DNA from: Leptospira bandrabouensis
Lineage (GTDB): Bacteria; Spirochaetota; Leptospiria; Leptospirales; Leptospiraceae
Direction of reading: 5' to 3'
Length of the DNA stretch: 64,000 nucleotides
Assembly (NCBI RefSeq): GCF_004770905.1
Contig: NZ_RQHT01000006.1
Coordinates: forward strand, 1-64,000
Part shown: positions 45,564 through 56,066 of the stretch, piece by piece
Numbering within the stretch: the first letter of the stretch is position 1
Layout of the letters: every line of letters starts with the position of its first letter
The notes under the pieces: model-generated
Told to the model about the DNA's origin: nothing
The model's database searches: none
What the model saw: the letters and a program-made list of their open reading frames with translations, nothing else
Made by a program: the position numbers and the translations under genes

Positions 45564-46805
45564 TCAGGCAGCCTGAGGTTTCTGTCCACTGGTGCGGTAA
45601 AGATAGATTCCTGCCACAAGTAGGCAAACAATCCCAATTGCATAGTAGGTCCAACTTACATCAAAGTAAGCTATCACAAGAAATCCAAAGAGGAGCCTTG
45701 TGATTTCCATGGCTCCCGCCCAAGATTTTCCTTCGATCAGAGCATTGATGGCAACAAGCGAAAGTGTGACCCAAATCGTGACGAGCACTTGGGAAACAAA
45801 TGAGAATTTTGCTACAAATAATAGGAAAGCAAAGGCCAAAAGTAGAACTAATACAAACCAAGTAGTTGTGTAGGTTCTTACTTCTGGTCCGGGTTTGGGA
45901 TCATACTTATGGAAAGTTTCGGGACGAACCTCTGGGATGGGTAAAAATCCAGCGGGTTTGGTTCCCTCTCTCGGATACCAACCGGGTGGTTTGAAAAACA
46001 CCTTTATTTTATCTAAGAAATAAGGGGCACTGGCTGCCTGTTTGATGAGTTCCCAGTAGTAATGAAAATTAGCGTAAACGGGGTTGAAACTACGTAGGGG
46101 CTTCACAGTTCCATACACACAAGGTTCTGTTTCTGCTTGGAAGGTTCCAAACATCCGATCAAAGATGATAAAAATGCCACCGTGGTTTTTATCAATATAG
46201 ATGGGGTTAATGGCATGGTGCACCCTGTGGTGGGAAGGAGTGGATAGAATGTATTCTCCAATTTTTCCAATTTTACCCACAGCTTTTGTATGTACCCAAA
46301 ATTGGTAGATCAGGTTGATTTGTCCGCTGGCAAGATACATCCAAGGATGGAAACCAATCAGGGCTAAAGGAACATAGAAGATCCAGGAAATTATTCCCCC
46401 GAGTCCTGTTTGGCGGAGGGCCACTACAAGGTTGTACTCTTCGCTATGGTGGTGGATGACATGTCCTGCCCAAAGGATATTGACCTCATGGGCCAAACGG
46501 TGGGACCAGTAATAACAAAAGTCTTGGCCTACGATACAAAGGATCCAAGCCCAAGGGTTGGTCATGGCAAATTCAAAAATTCGAAAGTGTTCGTAGATAT
46601 AAAAATAAGCAAAAAGTCCGATTCCTTTTTGGAAAAGTCCCCAGATTTGAGAAATGATTCCCGTACTTAAGTCGGCAATGGAGTCGTTTAACCGGTAGAG
46701 GTCTTTGTTTTTGCGGTAGCCAATGTAAACTTCAATCCCTATGAGAAGGAAGAATACGGGGATGGCATAGGTAACAATGGGCGGAGGTGTGAAATTCTCG
46801 AACAT
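45564..46805 (-). CDS. Sterol desaturase/fatty acid hydroxylase-family protein
   Basis: An integral membrane di-iron enzyme. The histidine clusters are present: HRLAHEVNILWAGHVIHHHSEEYN (H..H, HxxHH) and HRVHHAINPIYIDKNHGG. There are about seven membrane segments. A C-terminal membrane part (about residues 290-410) is longer than in minimal members. The substrate could be a fatty acid or isoprenoid lipid. ATG 46805 is preferred; an in-frame GTG/ATG region upstream overlaps rsmA. It follows rsmA with overlapping ends. Confidence 0.85.
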   Translation of the reverse strand: MFENFTPPPIVTYAIPVFFLLIGIEVYIGYRKNKDLYRLNDSIADLSTGIISQIWGLFQKGIGLFAYFYIYEHFRIFEFAMTNPWAWILCIVGQDFCYYWSHRLAHEVNILWAGHVIHHHSEEYNLVVALRQTGLGGIISWIFYVPLALIGFHPWMYLASGQINLIYQFWVHTKAVGKIGKIGEYILSTPSHHRVHHAINPIYIDKNHGGIFIIFDRMFGTFQAETEPCVYGTVKPLRSFNPVYANFHYYWELIKQAASAPYFLDKIKVFFKPPGWYPREGTKPAGFLPIPEVRPETFHKYDPKPGPEVRTYTTTWFVLVLLLAFAFLLFVAKFSFVSQVLVTIWVTLSLVAINALIEGKSWAGAMEITRLLFGFLVIAYFDVSWTYYAIGIVCLLVAGIYLYRTSGQKPQAA

Positions 46806-46824
46806 GGCGGTGCTAATTTTGCCA

Positions 46825-47715
46825 TCATTTTGACAAATGGTCAAGCAAATGTTGACCCAGGGTCAGAAATTGTTCACGGTTCAATTCTTCGGGCCTTGCT
46901 GTGGGTGGAATTTCGGCAGATTGGATGGCTTTTCCGAGTGCCTCGCGAAAGAGAGGATCTTCTGAAAAAGGAGATTCTCTGAGACTTACCTGAATTTGTT
47001 TTCGTTTCCCCCAAAACAAAGTGCGGAGCATTCGAGACCAGAGTTCTACCTCAGTTTGGTTTTTGAGTTTCCACTGGTTCTCTTTTGATTCTTTTTTGGG
47101 TGAAAGTAAAATCAGTGCCGAGTGGATTTTGGGAATGGGAAAAAAACAGTTTTTATGAACTGTCTTCAGATACTTCACATCGCAAAACGCAGAGAGAAAA
47201 ACAGATAAGGAAGAGGTTTCTTTGACAAGGCGTTCGGCAAATTCCTTTTGCACCATAAAAATTCCCCCTTGAAAATTTCTACAGTGGATGACAAGGGTAT
47301 TGATGATTTCAGTCGTTAGGTGGTAAGGTAAATTTCCAAACACAAACACCTTTTCCTCATAGATATGATGGAGGTTTTCTAAAGCATCTCCTTCGTATAA
47401 GGAAGCTTTGGGGAACTGAGGTAAGATTTCATCCTTAGCCAATTGGATATAAGCAAAATCGATTTCGAATAAAAAGGTTTTTTTGTCCAAACTAAGAACG
47501 GGATAAGTGAGAGTCCCAAGGCCAATCCCAATTTCTGCAAGAACGATTGAATCGTCATTTAATAGTGGTTCGGCGGACTTAACGATAAAATCGACTATGT
47601 TTTGGTCAATGAGGAAGTTTTGCCCAAATTTCTTTTGAGCCCGAATGCCTTTGGCCTCAAAGAAGGTTTGGATTTGGGATATAGTCGCGTAAGGGGATTT
47701 CAAAAGTTTCCTCAA
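46825..47715 (-). CDS. rsmA: 16S rRNA dimethyladenosine transferase
   Basis: RsmA (KsgA) dimethylates two adenines near the 3' end of 16S rRNA using SAM during ribosome maturation. Visible features are KKFGQNFLIDQNIV at the N terminus, EIGIGLGTLTYPVL for SAM binding (about residue 60) and the catalytic NLPYHLTTEII. The 296-residue length is normal. It begins 59 bp inside the end of the comEC-like gene, an unusually long overlap, but the reading frame is well supported because family sequence starts close to that ATG. Confidence 0.95.
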   Translation of the reverse strand: MRKLLKSPYATISQIQTFFEAKGIRAQKKFGQNFLIDQNIVDFIVKSAEPLLNDDSIVLAEIGIGLGTLTYPVLSLDKKTFLFEIDFAYIQLAKDEILPQFPKASLYEGDALENLHHIYEEKVFVFGNLPYHLTTEIINTLVIHCRNFQGGIFMVQKEFAERLVKETSSLSVFLSAFCDVKYLKTVHKNCFFPIPKIHSALILLSPKKESKENQWKLKNQTEVELWSRMLRTLFWGKRKQIQVSLRESPFSEDPLFREALGKAIQSAEIPPTARPEELNREQFLTLGQHLLDHLSK

Positions 47716-49486
47716 CGAGTATCATTTTCCAGGCAGTCGAAATCCCAAGTAGTTTTTGATACTGAATCCATTCTTTCGCATCCTTTTTTTTCCAAGGAGG
47801 AAAGTCCAAAAGGAGAATTCCCTTCCAGTGGGGGTTTGTTTTCGATCTATCTGCCAGTTTGATTTGTTTTAAAAATCGTTCTACTTCCTTGGGATTCCCA
47901 TCAAACCGGATGATCGAATAAAATGGGTTCATATTGGCACCAAGGATCTCCGTTTTTATGGGTTTTATCGGCAGTTGGAATTGGGAGATCCATTCCGTTG
48001 TCGATTCAGTCCCATGCCAATAAACATCCGTTATCTTATGTTTTCGAACCAAAGATAGAATATTGGCCAAACAAGATTCGGATTCAAAAGAAATTTTCTG
48101 GGGTGGGGGTAAGCCTGGCGTTGGATCTGAAATTTTTTTAGAATAACAATTACCAAAGAGATACAAATGGTCACCGTTTCGGATAGAAAAATTTCCTTTC
48201 CTTTTATGGGTGAGGAAAGAAGGTAAATTGGGTCGCGGATAAAAATAGGAAACACTCAAAAATAAAATTGGGAAAAGATAAAGGGGATGTTTTAGGTAAG
48301 GAGATTGAAGGAATCGAATTTTAGGATAAAGATAGAAAACTAACGTTAGAATGGCGGAAAGAATACAGAGCTCTAAGGGAACATGGGTCCAAGTTTTATA
48401 GGCTCTTGCTAAATTTCCTAATGTATGAAAAATTTTTAAAAAAAGGGAAAGTTCAAAAGAAGCAGGAACCCAAATCCAGGAAATGATTTGGTCTTCTAAA
48501 AACTTTGGGACTAAGGACTGTATAAAAAAGGTAAAATAAATTGTGGGCAAAAGGATACCAGCGAAGGGAACCAAAAGAAAGTTGATCCAAATACCTCCAA
48601 AGGAAAAAGACCGAAAATAATAAACCAAAACAGGAAAACTACAAAGAGAACAAGCAACTGTTAAGTGAAGATTTTCTTTTAGAAGAGATTTTGATTTAGG
48701 AATCAAAATTTGATCCAAACTAGGTTTTAGAAAAAAAATTCCAAAAACGGCTCCAAAGGATAATAAAAATCCAATACTTAAAAAATCATAAAATAAAAAG
48801 AATGCAATGAATGCGGAAGAAACAACAAGTAAGTCTGCGGGTCCTATTTTTCTAAAAAATAGAGAAGCTAGAAGAGATAAAAAAACAAATAGATAAGCCC
48901 GTAAAAAGGAAACAGGAAAGTCGAGGACATACAAATATAAAAATCCAACACCTAACGAAAGTAGTAATGAAATCCATTTTCTGTTTCGAAAACAAAGGTT
49001 TCCCAAAAATTGTAAGGAGGCGATAAAAATTCCTAAATGGAGACCAGAAGCCGCAAACAAATGTAGGATACCAGATTCTTTACTTAAGTCCTTAAAACTT
49101 CCTGGAATTTCTTTGGTAGAGCCTGTGACAAATCCCATCACAATTCGTGATTCAAATACTGTGAGTGGAGATTTTTTGATTTGGGTTTCAAGATAAGAAC
49201 GAAAGAGAGGATGGATTGTTTTGATCCTTGGTCCAGAATGTAAGTTCCCAAATAATAAAAACAAAATCGATGCCAAAAGAAAAAGATAAACCTTTTTATC
49301 AATTTTAGTGGGCAATGTTTTTGGGATAAACGTATAAAGGACAAATAAAAACAGAGATAGGCTGAGTAAGAAGGAATGAGAGCCGGGGTACCCAAACAGG
49401 AGTTTCAAAAGAAACGCAGTGCCACAAATTCCCAAACAGAACCAACTAAAATCTGCCCTTGGGAGAAGATAGATTTCCTGCTTCAT
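47657..49486 (-). CDS. ComEC/Rec2-like membrane protein lacking a clear MBL domain
   Basis: It is homologous to the DNA-uptake channel ComEC. The N-terminal membrane anchor and the competence motif RIVMGFVTGSTKEIPGSF, followed by SGILHLFAASGLHLGIF, are present. About ten transmembrane segments span residues 5-410. The C-terminal 200 residues should be a metallo-beta-lactamase-like domain, but no HxHxDH or DVGQGD motif is visible, so it may be degenerate or have another role. 609 residues. Its end overlaps rsmA by 59 bp. Confidence 0.8.
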   Translation of the reverse strand: MKQEIYLLPRADFSWFCLGICGTAFLLKLLFGYPGSHSFLLSLSLFLFVLYTFIPKTLPTKIDKKVYLFLLASILFLLFGNLHSGPRIKTIHPLFRSYLETQIKKSPLTVFESRIVMGFVTGSTKEIPGSFKDLSKESGILHLFAASGLHLGIFIASLQFLGNLCFRNRKWISLLLSLGVGFLYLYVLDFPVSFLRAYLFVFLSLLASLFFRKIGPADLLVVSSAFIAFFLFYDFLSIGFLLSFGAVFGIFFLKPSLDQILIPKSKSLLKENLHLTVACSLCSFPVLVYYFRSFSFGGIWINFLLVPFAGILLPTIYFTFFIQSLVPKFLEDQIISWIWVPASFELSLFLKIFHTLGNLARAYKTWTHVPLELCILSAILTLVFYLYPKIRFLQSPYLKHPLYLFPILFLSVSYFYPRPNLPSFLTHKRKGNFSIRNGDHLYLFGNCYSKKISDPTPGLPPPQKISFESESCLANILSLVRKHKITDVYWHGTESTTEWISQFQLPIKPIKTEILGANMNPFYSIIRFDGNPKEVERFLKQIKLADRSKTNPHWKGILLLDFPPWKKKDAKEWIQYQKLLGISTAWKMILVEETFEIPLRDYIPNPNLL

Positions 49487-49530
49487 GCAGGAATTAGGTA
49501 AAAATGAAACTGTTTTGGTTCTTTCGATTT

Positions 49531-50499
49531 TTAAAAAGGATAGATGCCTAAAACTTTTCGAATGTCTTCGATTTTAGTCTGGGCTACCATCTTTGCTTTT
49601 TCCTTTCCCTCTTTTAGAACTTGGTGCACATAATCTAAGTTTTGTGAAAGTTCTTCTCGTTTTTCGCGGTAAGGTGCAAAGTGAGCTAAAATGGATTCCA
49701 AAAGATCTTTTTTGAGATCACCGTAGCCGGCTCCACCACGTTTGTATTTTTGAATTTGTAATTCTTTTTCATTCGGGGAAAGAAAAAGCGAATGAATTTG
49801 AAAGATAACGGAGGTTTCTGGGTCCTTTGGCTCTTCGACGGCCTTAGAATCACTCACAATAGACATCACTTTCTTTTTGATCTCTTTTTCGGTTCCAAAG
49901 AAGTCGATCGTGTTTTTATAGGATTTGGACATTTTGGCTCCGTCCACGCCAGGGACTGTCGCCGTATTTTCGTCGATATCTGGTTCCGGAATGGTAAGAA
50001 CCGAACCAAATTGGGAATTGAATCGTTCGGCAATATCACGTGCAAATTCCAAATGTTGTTTTTGGTCTTTGCCTACGGGAACTTTTTCTGCCGAAAATAA
50101 CAAAATATCACTAGCCATAAGGATTGGGTAAGTAAAGAGTCCTGCCCCAGGAACAAAACCTTTTGCTACTTTGTCTTTAAAAGAATGTGCCAATTGTAAT
50201 TGAGAAACCGTGATGGATTGAGATAAATACCAAGTAAGTTCTGTGACTTCGGGAACATCACTTTGCACCCAAAAAACAGTTTTTTGTGGATCTACACCTA
50301 GCGCTAGTAAGTCGATTGCGCATTCTAAAGTAAAGTTTTTTAATTCTTCTTTGGATCGGAAGGTTGTCAGTGCATGTAAGTTAGCAATAAAAAGAAATAA
50401 TTCTTCTTTGGATTGGTAATCTAAGATTTTTTTAATCGCAGAAAAATAATTTCCTAAGTGAAGTTTTCCTGAAGGTTGTAAACCAGTAAGGACTCTCAT
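49531..50499 (-). CDS. trpS: Tryptophanyl-tRNA synthetase
   Basis: Class I aminoacyl-tRNA synthetase that charges tRNA-Trp. The HIGH-type motif is GKLHLGNYF (about residues 11-19), and KMSKS is exact in AKMSKSYKN (about 193). The 322-residue length is normal for the bacterial enzyme. The ATG overlaps the stop of the upstream 657-residue gene by 4 bp, so trpS is co-transcribed with it and with the LolA-like gene before that. No tryptophan leader or T-box is visible. Confidence 0.96.
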   Translation of the reverse strand: MRVLTGLQPSGKLHLGNYFSAIKKILDYQSKEELFLFIANLHALTTFRSKEELKNFTLECAIDLLALGVDPQKTVFWVQSDVPEVTELTWYLSQSITVSQLQLAHSFKDKVAKGFVPGAGLFTYPILMASDILLFSAEKVPVGKDQKQHLEFARDIAERFNSQFGSVLTIPEPDIDENTATVPGVDGAKMSKSYKNTIDFFGTEKEIKKKVMSIVSDSKAVEEPKDPETSVIFQIHSLFLSPNEKELQIQKYKRGGAGYGDLKKDLLESILAHFAPYREKREELSQNLDYVHQVLKEGKEKAKMVAQTKIEDIRKVLGIYPF

Positions 50500-52469
50500 G
50501 TATCTCCTTCCGTCTCGGAACTGTTCATTGTTTCTGAATCACCTTGGTTTTCGGAAGATCCGGAATTTCCACCGTTGCCACCGGCTTCTTTGTGAAAACT
50601 GGAGTAGGTTAACCTTTCGTATTCTTTATTCAATTTGATGAGTTCTTGTTCGATTTTTCGGTGCGCCGTGAGTTTGGAAGTGGTTGCCGGATCTTTGAAA
50701 ATCACTGCATAGTTATAAAGATATTTCGTGAATTGAATGAATACATCTTCTACTTTCATCCCATTGATTCTTTCTTTGGCCACTACAGTTTTGTCATAGT
50801 GAGGAATGAATCTTTGTGCAATTTTTACTTCTTCGATGACTTTATCTTTTGTAGATACGATTTTATCGTTCACTTTCCCTTTGGATTCAGTGACTTTTGC
50901 CATTAAATGGTTTTCCACAATGATATTGAGTTTGCCTGCAAAACTTCCGAAGAATTCTGATGCTTCTTGTAAAGCTTGCACAATCGGCCCTGCGATTTGA
51001 TCATTGGCAGCATTGCCTGTACTAAAATCCATTCCATACTGTTGGAAACTATATTGAAAACTAGGGAATTTTTTATTGAAGTTATCGATAGTTCGAACGA
51101 GTGAATTGAGTTGGTCAATTTCGTTTCTAAAAAGGCCAGGTTGAATGATTAAAAGTTCTTGGTTTTGGTTTTTGTCACCTAACCTAACATATCCTTCAAT
51201 GATGTTGATATAAACTGTTTGTAAGTCTCGAAGTAAAAGATAAACAAGTCTATGTGGTTGGGATTTATAACTATTTTTGACTGTTTGGCTTTTTGCCGAT
51301 TCCGGCATATGGTGTGCCATAAAATCATCCACAACAGCATTTAAAAAATCAAAACTGATTTTTCCTTTGTCGTCGATGGTGAAATAACGAGACCTTAGGT
51401 TTTGCAATTCTTCTTTTTTAAAGGTTCTTGTATTGATATCGTCAGAAATTTTGGCAACAGTGATTTCTACTTCTTTTTGAATTTCCCGTGCCGCTTGGAA
51501 TTTATGTTCTTGGATGGGAGGAACTCTTAAATCCGCGACAATCTCTGGCCATGTGAACATTTTCTTTTTCGCTACTATATAAAAAGCTGTAATAGCTTCC
51601 GATAACTTTGGCCTATTATTTTCTAAATTGAGAGCATAATTCACACCTTCCATGATTTTACCTAGTTTAGGTGTGAGCTTTTCATCCATTTTTACAATGT
51701 CAGGAAGGTTAGAAAGGATGATATCGTTTGCATCACTTCTTTGTAAAAACCTAACATAAAACATCTGCATCTTTAGAGAACGTTCTAAAAATATATCAGC
51801 AGAAATTTTGTCCAAAATTAGAGCATCAAGTGAGGCAAAGGCATTATAGAATTTATTAAAGTTATTAATGATATTATAAACTAGGGGAGTCCAAATCCTC
51901 CAACCTTGTTGTTCCGAAACTCGAAGTGCTTGGATAGTAGGAATAAGGACATCTTCTTTCATACCACGAAAGAGTTTTTCCACATTATTGGAAATTGTTG
52001 GGTTCCTTCCAAAAAGTCCTAAGTCTATGGTACCTGTATCTTTTCCAAATTTGCTTATAGAATTATTAACACTGCCAGCACCACCACCAAATAAACCTGC
52101 AAGTAATCCACCACCTTGTCTTTGTTCGATGACTCTTTTTTTAGCTGGATTTTGTTTTTGTTTGGCACTTTCGATAGTGACTAAATCGCTAGATCGTTTT
52201 GGTTTTGGTTCGGGCGTATTTGTGCGAGAAACGACTTCTCTTCTTGGTTGTTCTCTTTCGGGAAGTCCACGATCACGACCATCTTCTTTTTTCGGTTTAT
52301 TTTTTGCTTCGTAATCTTCATCCACTTTTCGAATGAGATCAATACGAATGAAAACATCGTTGGATTTTAAAATGGCTTCATCGATGAGTTGTTGGTGTTC
52401 CGGCGTACGTGTTTTACGATATAAGTCGGCAAATACACGGTGTGCTTCTGTACGAGAGACCGGGGTCAC
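50496..52469 (-). CDS. Large hypothetical protein, possibly spirochaete-specific
   Basis: A 657-residue protein with no recognised domain. The first 120 residues are charged and low in complexity ([18 protein letters not shown]), followed by a glycine-rich spacer ([15 protein letters not shown], about 118-132). The rest (from about 140) is helical and free of membrane segments. A low-complexity tail ([14 protein letters not shown]) ends it. It starts with GTG after GGAG, placed so that the SD sits in the end of the LolA-like gene. The helical core may form a cytoplasmic scaffold. No function is assigned. Confidence 0.6.
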   Translation of the reverse strand: MTPVSRTEAHRVFADLYRKTRTPEHQQLIDEAILKSNDVFIRIDLIRKVDEDYEAKNKPKKEDGRDRGLPEREQPRREVVSRTNTPEPKPKRSSDLVTIESAKQKQNPAKKRVIEQRQGGGLLAGLFGGGAGSVNNSISKFGKDTGTIDLGLFGRNPTISNNVEKLFRGMKEDVLIPTIQALRVSEQQGWRIWTPLVYNIINNFNKFYNAFASLDALILDKISADIFLERSLKMQMFYVRFLQRSDANDIILSNLPDIVKMDEKLTPKLGKIMEGVNYALNLENNRPKLSEAITAFYIVAKKKMFTWPEIVADLRVPPIQEHKFQAAREIQKEVEITVAKISDDINTRTFKKEELQNLRSRYFTIDDKGKISFDFLNAVVDDFMAHHMPESAKSQTVKNSYKSQPHRLVYLLLRDLQTVYINIIEGYVRLGDKNQNQELLIIQPGLFRNEIDQLNSLVRTIDNFNKKFPSFQYSFQQYGMDFSTGNAANDQIAGPIVQALQEASEFFGSFAGKLNIIVENHLMAKVTESKGKVNDKIVSTKDKVIEEVKIAQRFIPHYDKTVVAKERINGMKVEDVFIQFTKYLYNYAVIFKDPATTSKLTAHRKIEQELIKLNKEYERLTYSSFHKEAGGNGGNSGSSENQGDSETMNSSETEGDT

Positions 52470-52471
52470 AA

Positions 52472-53053
52472 TTACTCCTTTTGGTTGAGAGGGTTCTCAA
52501 CAATTTGTGAGCTTGTGGGGGGTTGGAAGTTAAAAAGCGAGGTTCCGAGACCAATATTAGTAGCGATGCCTGAAAAGGCCACTTCAGTGATTTCTTCGTC
52601 GGAACGTTTCATTTTGAGTACACGGGGTAGGTCGTTTTCGGAAACAACCAGGATTATTTCATTATACCTTTTAGTATTGGATGTAAGACGAAAAGTTCTG
52701 CCACTTACTGACACATTTTCGTATCCGGAAAGTAGGCCGCCAAGTCCACCGGAAACACCTTTCAAGTCTTGTTTCCCAGCAATCGAGGAATCTGGATTAT
52801 AGAACCATAAAATTCGGCCATTGGAAGAAATAATCCTTCCGTCACTAAAACGGACATGGAGTTGGCCTGGGCTTTTGTAGGAAACGACACCTGTCAGTCC
52901 ACCATTGACGGTTACTGAGGCACGAAAACTTTCAAGGGAATTCATTTTGCCGATAACGGCGTTTAGACGATCTCTTCCTTCCTCTGCCCAAAGGAGACCC
53001 GTTTGGACAGAGAAAAAGAGAACTATCGATAATTTGGGAAGGAAATTCCTCAA
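52472..53053 (-). CDS. LolA-like outer-membrane lipoprotein carrier protein
   Basis: A signal peptide (MRNFLPKLSIVLFFSVQTGLLWA) precedes a LolA-like beta-barrel domain. The repeated strand pattern VKSPGQLHVRF-like (YKSPGQLHVRFSDGRIISS, ILWFYNPDSS) matches the LolA family, which ferries lipoproteins across the periplasm. 193 residues. Leptospira export many lipoproteins, so the function is plausible. Operon: LolA-like, 657-residue protein, trpS. Confidence 0.82.
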   Translation of the reverse strand: MRNFLPKLSIVLFFSVQTGLLWAEEGRDRLNAVIGKMNSLESFRASVTVNGGLTGVVSYKSPGQLHVRFSDGRIISSNGRILWFYNPDSSIAGKQDLKGVSGGLGGLLSGYENVSVSGRTFRLTSNTKRYNEIILVVSENDLPRVLKMKRSDEEITEVAFSGIATNIGLGTSLFNFQPPTSSQIVENPLNQKE

Positions 53054-53075
53054 AGTTTGATAGTTTGTATTGGGA

Positions 53076-54035
53076 TTAACCCAATACTTTTTTGAACTCA
53101 GAAGTAAGTGCAGGTACTACTTCAAACAAGTCGGCTACAACACCGTAAGTTGCTACTTTGAAAATAGGAGCATCTCCATCTTTGTTGATGGCAACGATGT
53201 ATTTGGAAGATCCCATCCCTGCTAAGTGTTGGATCGCTCCGGAAATACCACAAGCGATGTAACAGTTAGGGGAGACAGTTTTACCTGTTTGACCTACTTG
53301 GTGTGAGTGAGAAATCCATCCAGCATCCACAGTCGCACGGGAAGCACCAAGTGCTGCACCAAGAGTGTCAGCTAAGTCTTGGATGATCGGCCAGTTTTCT
53401 GGTCCTTTGATTCCGCGTCCGCCAGATACAATGATAGAAGCATCAGCAAGTTGTACTTTGTTTCCACCAGAAAGATCTTTAGAGATAGATTTTGTTCTTA
53501 CTTCTCCAGCAGAAGCTCCTGATTTCTCTACAGCACCCGCTCCGTCTTTTGGAGTTACTTCTTGGGAGTTAGCACGTACTGTAAACATTTGGATTTCAGA
53601 GGAAACCTTAAAGTTTGCGTAAGCTTTACCAGAGTAAATTGGTTTTTTAGCTACCACTTTACCACCGTCAACAGAAAGACCTACTGCATCCGCAACGATT
53701 CCCGCATTTGCTTTGATCGCTACTCTTGCAGAGTATTCTTTTCCTTGTGCGGAATGTGGCATTAAAACCACCGCTGGTTTTTTCTCTTGGATGATGGCAA
53801 AAATTCCATTTGCATAACCTTCAGGAGAAAATTCACCAAGGTTGGCACCAATCACTGCATCAGCACCAACTGCTTTCAAATCACCAGCGAACGCATCTAC
53901 GTTGTCAGTGATAAGAACTGTATGAACTTTACCACCGATTGCATCCGCAATTTTGCGGCCAGCAGAGGTAAGTTCTTTTGAGATTTTTTTAAGTTCGCCG
54001 TTTTTTAATTCACCAACTACTAAAACATCAGCCAT
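53076..54035 (-). CDS. etfA: Electron transfer flavoprotein alpha subunit
   Basis: EtfA binds FAD and passes electrons from acyl-CoA dehydrogenases (32768-34342, 59296-60480) to ETF-quinone oxidoreductase. The C-terminal FAD signature is intact: [20 protein letters not shown], then [41 protein letters not shown] split over residues 232-275. 319 residues, normal length. GGAG precedes the ATG, and etfB ends 10 bp upstream, so the subunits are one operon. Confidence 0.96.
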   Translation of the reverse strand: MADVLVVGELKNGELKKISKELTSAGRKIADAIGGKVHTVLITDNVDAFAGDLKAVGADAVIGANLGEFSPEGYANGIFAIIQEKKPAVVLMPHSAQGKEYSARVAIKANAGIVADAVGLSVDGGKVVAKKPIYSGKAYANFKVSSEIQMFTVRANSQEVTPKDGAGAVEKSGASAGEVRTKSISKDLSGGNKVQLADASIIVSGGRGIKGPENWPIIQDLADTLGAALGASRATVDAGWISHSHQVGQTGKTVSPNCYIACGISGAIQHLAGMGSSKYIVAINKDGDAPIFKVATYGVVADLFEVVPALTSEFKKVLG

Positions 54036-54045
54036 GTTCGTCTCC

Positions 54046-54807
54046 TTAGATGACCTTCGCTTCTTCGCGAAGAGCTTTTACAAGTTGAGATGCAAAACCT
54101 TGTGCATCTGCCGCTTCCAGTTTTCGACCAGCGATACGTGGAGGAGGTGGCTCGAGAGATACTACTTCGAGTTTAGATCCAGTGGCACCGAGTTCTTCTG
54201 GTTTTTTCACATCTACTGGTTTTTTCTTCGCAGACATGATTCCTTTTAAACTTGGGTATCTAGGTTCGTTTAATCCTTTTTGCGCAGTCACTGCTAGAGG
54301 AGCAGAAGTTTCAACGACTTCAGTTCCACCTTCGATTTCGCGAGTTGCCGTAACTTTTTTACCGTCGAACTCAAGTTTGAGGGCCATAGCTACGTGAGGA
54401 ACATTCAATCTCTCTGCAATTTGCACGACTACTTGTGAGCTGTCAGTATCGATGGATTGACGACCACCAATCACTACATCTGCATTTTCAGCTTTGATGA
54501 GGTTTGCAAGAAGTTCAGAAGTGTATGTAGAATCAAAAGTTACGTAGTCATCCACTTTCACATGAATGGCTCTGTCTACACCCATTGCGTAGGCAGTGCG
54601 AAGTGCTTCTACGGCACGATCCGGGCCGAGGGACACTGCGATGACTTCTCCACCGCTTTTTTCACGAATTCTGATTCCCTCTTCGATTGCAAATTCATCA
54701 TAAGGAGAGATGATCCATTTTACGCCAGCTTCGTTGATCGATTTTTCACCGACCTTGATATTGGTTTCCGTATCCGGAACCTGCTTTACTAGAACAACAA
54801 TTTTCAT
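54046..54807 (-). CDS. etfB: Electron transfer flavoprotein beta subunit
   Basis: EtfB is the partner subunit that carries AMP and assembles with EtfA. MKIVVLVKQVPDTETNIKVG and WIISPYDEFAIEEGIRIREK at the N terminus, and the VVIGGRQSIDTDSSQV loop (about residue 112) are typical. 253 residues. In the 67 bp before its ATG, CGTTTTC (54818-54824) and GAAAACG (54843-54849) form a spaced inverted repeat that might be an operator. Confidence 0.96.
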   Translation of the reverse strand: MKIVVLVKQVPDTETNIKVGEKSINEAGVKWIISPYDEFAIEEGIRIREKSGGEVIAVSLGPDRAVEALRTAYAMGVDRAIHVKVDDYVTFDSTYTSELLANLIKAENADVVIGGRQSIDTDSSQVVVQIAERLNVPHVAMALKLEFDGKKVTATREIEGGTEVVETSAPLAVTAQKGLNEPRYPSLKGIMSAKKKPVDVKKPEELGATGSKLEVVSLEPPPPRIAGRKLEAADAQGFASQLVKALREEAKVI

Positions 54808-54874
54808 TCCTTAACCCCGTTTTCGTGGATTACCTTAGACCAGAAAACGAGAGGGAAGTCATAAGGGAAGTAAT

Positions 54875-55174
54875 TTATTCTCTAAAGAAGCTGTATTTGC
54901 TCCAATTATAGGCCCAAATGATCCAAACAATGACAACAAGGACGTTGGCGTCGGTGCGGAGAAAGAAGGAAAAACCCAAGGTGAGTGGGAATAGGAGGAA
55001 GAGGACAAAACTAGCGAGAAGGACCAAATTCGGAGTGGATTTCCAGTCCTTTGTGGCCTCTTGGATTTGTACTAAGATATTTTTCTCAAGGTGAGCCTCC
55101 AGTTTCCGAAATCGAAAGGCATAAACTAGGACCAAGAGGAAAAGTATGAAAGAATGTACGATGAGTAACCACAT
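54875..55174 (-). CDS. Small hypothetical membrane protein
   Basis: The 99-residue protein has an N-terminal hydrophobic segment (residues 3-19), a charged stretch (RKLEAHLEKNILVQIQE) and two further hydrophobic segments near the C terminus (LVLLASFVLFLLFPL and VLVVIVWIIWAYNW). No family recognised. It lies upstream of etfB on the same strand, with 67 bp between, and follows the UbiA-like gene. Confidence 0.55.
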   Translation of the reverse strand: MWLLIVHSFILFLLVLVYAFRFRKLEAHLEKNILVQIQEATKDWKSTPNLVLLASFVLFLLFPLTLGFSFFLRTDANVLVVIVWIIWAYNWSKYSFFRE

Positions 55175-55190
55175 AAACCCACCCTAATTT

Positions 55191-56021
55191 TTACAGAAGC
55201 AGGGAGAAGAAAAAAAAGATCTGGGGAACAAACATCGGAATGTAAGAAAGTTCGCAAAGGGACTTAATCGGAAAACCCTTAGCTCCCCTAAATTGACAAC
55301 CAACCAACCAAAGATAGGAAAGGCCCATCCCCCAAAGAGATTCTCCAGAGAGATTTTGGAAAATCGCCATCCAAAGTAGAATACAAAAACCTGTTCCGAG
55401 AAGACCAAAGACAAAGTAGTTTAGTTTTTGGGGTTGGATCCATTGGGTGAGTGTAAAGGTCTTTTGGGACCTGTCAAACTCTCGATCGATATTGTAGGTG
55501 AGTAGGACGTTTGCAAAAACATGAAGAAAAAAAATCAAAACCATTAGGCCTTTCTCACCAAACGAAGAGAAGGGGAGAAAAATTCCGTAAGTATAGTATC
55601 CTGATACCAAAATTTCTTTGGGGATGGGTGAGAGTTTCGTTACAATTAAAACTAAAAAAAAGAGAAAGGATAGGAAAAAAAGATATTGGTTTTGGATAAA
55701 ATCAAATTCAGCGGTGATTCCGAGGTATAGAGATAAAACGAAAGCAAGAATTAGGAAGCTAACGATAGTAAAACGATGTTTTAAAAAGAATAGACCTCTT
55801 TCCGAAAGAGGTTCTTTCTCTCTGTATGCATCCCATAAATGGTCCGCCAAATACAGTGCCCAAACAGAACTTAGGTAAAAGAGAAACAGTGTGGGGCGGA
55901 TGGTTTCTTTTAAATAAAAGGAAAAAAAAGAAAGATTGGCAATGAGGGAAATGAATACATCCAAAGCTAAAAAGGATATTAGTTTTCCGATGGGATTCAA
56001 AAACCCTTTTGGGAACATCAT
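55191..56021 (-). CDS. UbiA-like prenyltransferase-family membrane protein
   Basis: A 276-residue integral membrane protein with about seven to eight hydrophobic segments. Two acidic motifs are placed as in UbiA enzymes: YLADHLWDAYREKEPLSERG (about residues 52-71) and VLLTYNIDREFDRSQKTFTL (about residues 172-191). They would bind Mg and a prenyl diphosphate. The first lacks the canonical NDxxDxxxD spacing, so it is either a divergent prenyltransferase or an inactive relative. Confidence 0.6.
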   Translation of the reverse strand: MMFPKGFLNPIGKLISFLALDVFISLIANLSFFSFYLKETIRPTLFLFYLSSVWALYLADHLWDAYREKEPLSERGLFFLKHRFTIVSFLILAFVLSLYLGITAEFDFIQNQYLFFLSFLFFLVLIVTKLSPIPKEILVSGYYTYGIFLPFSSFGEKGLMVLIFFLHVFANVLLTYNIDREFDRSQKTFTLTQWIQPQKLNYFVFGLLGTGFCILLWMAIFQNLSGESLWGMGLSYLWLVGCQFRGAKGFPIKSLCELSYIPMFVPQIFFFFSLLL

Positions 56022-56066
56022 TCAAAAATAACGAATGGATTCTAGTTTGGCAAAGAGAAAATTCCC

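Noticed and set aside
54818..54849. CGTTTTC-N18-GAAAACG before etfB as an operator
   Set aside because: The arms are 18 bp apart and low in complexity, so chance is likely in AT-rich DNA; kept only as a remark in the etfB entry.
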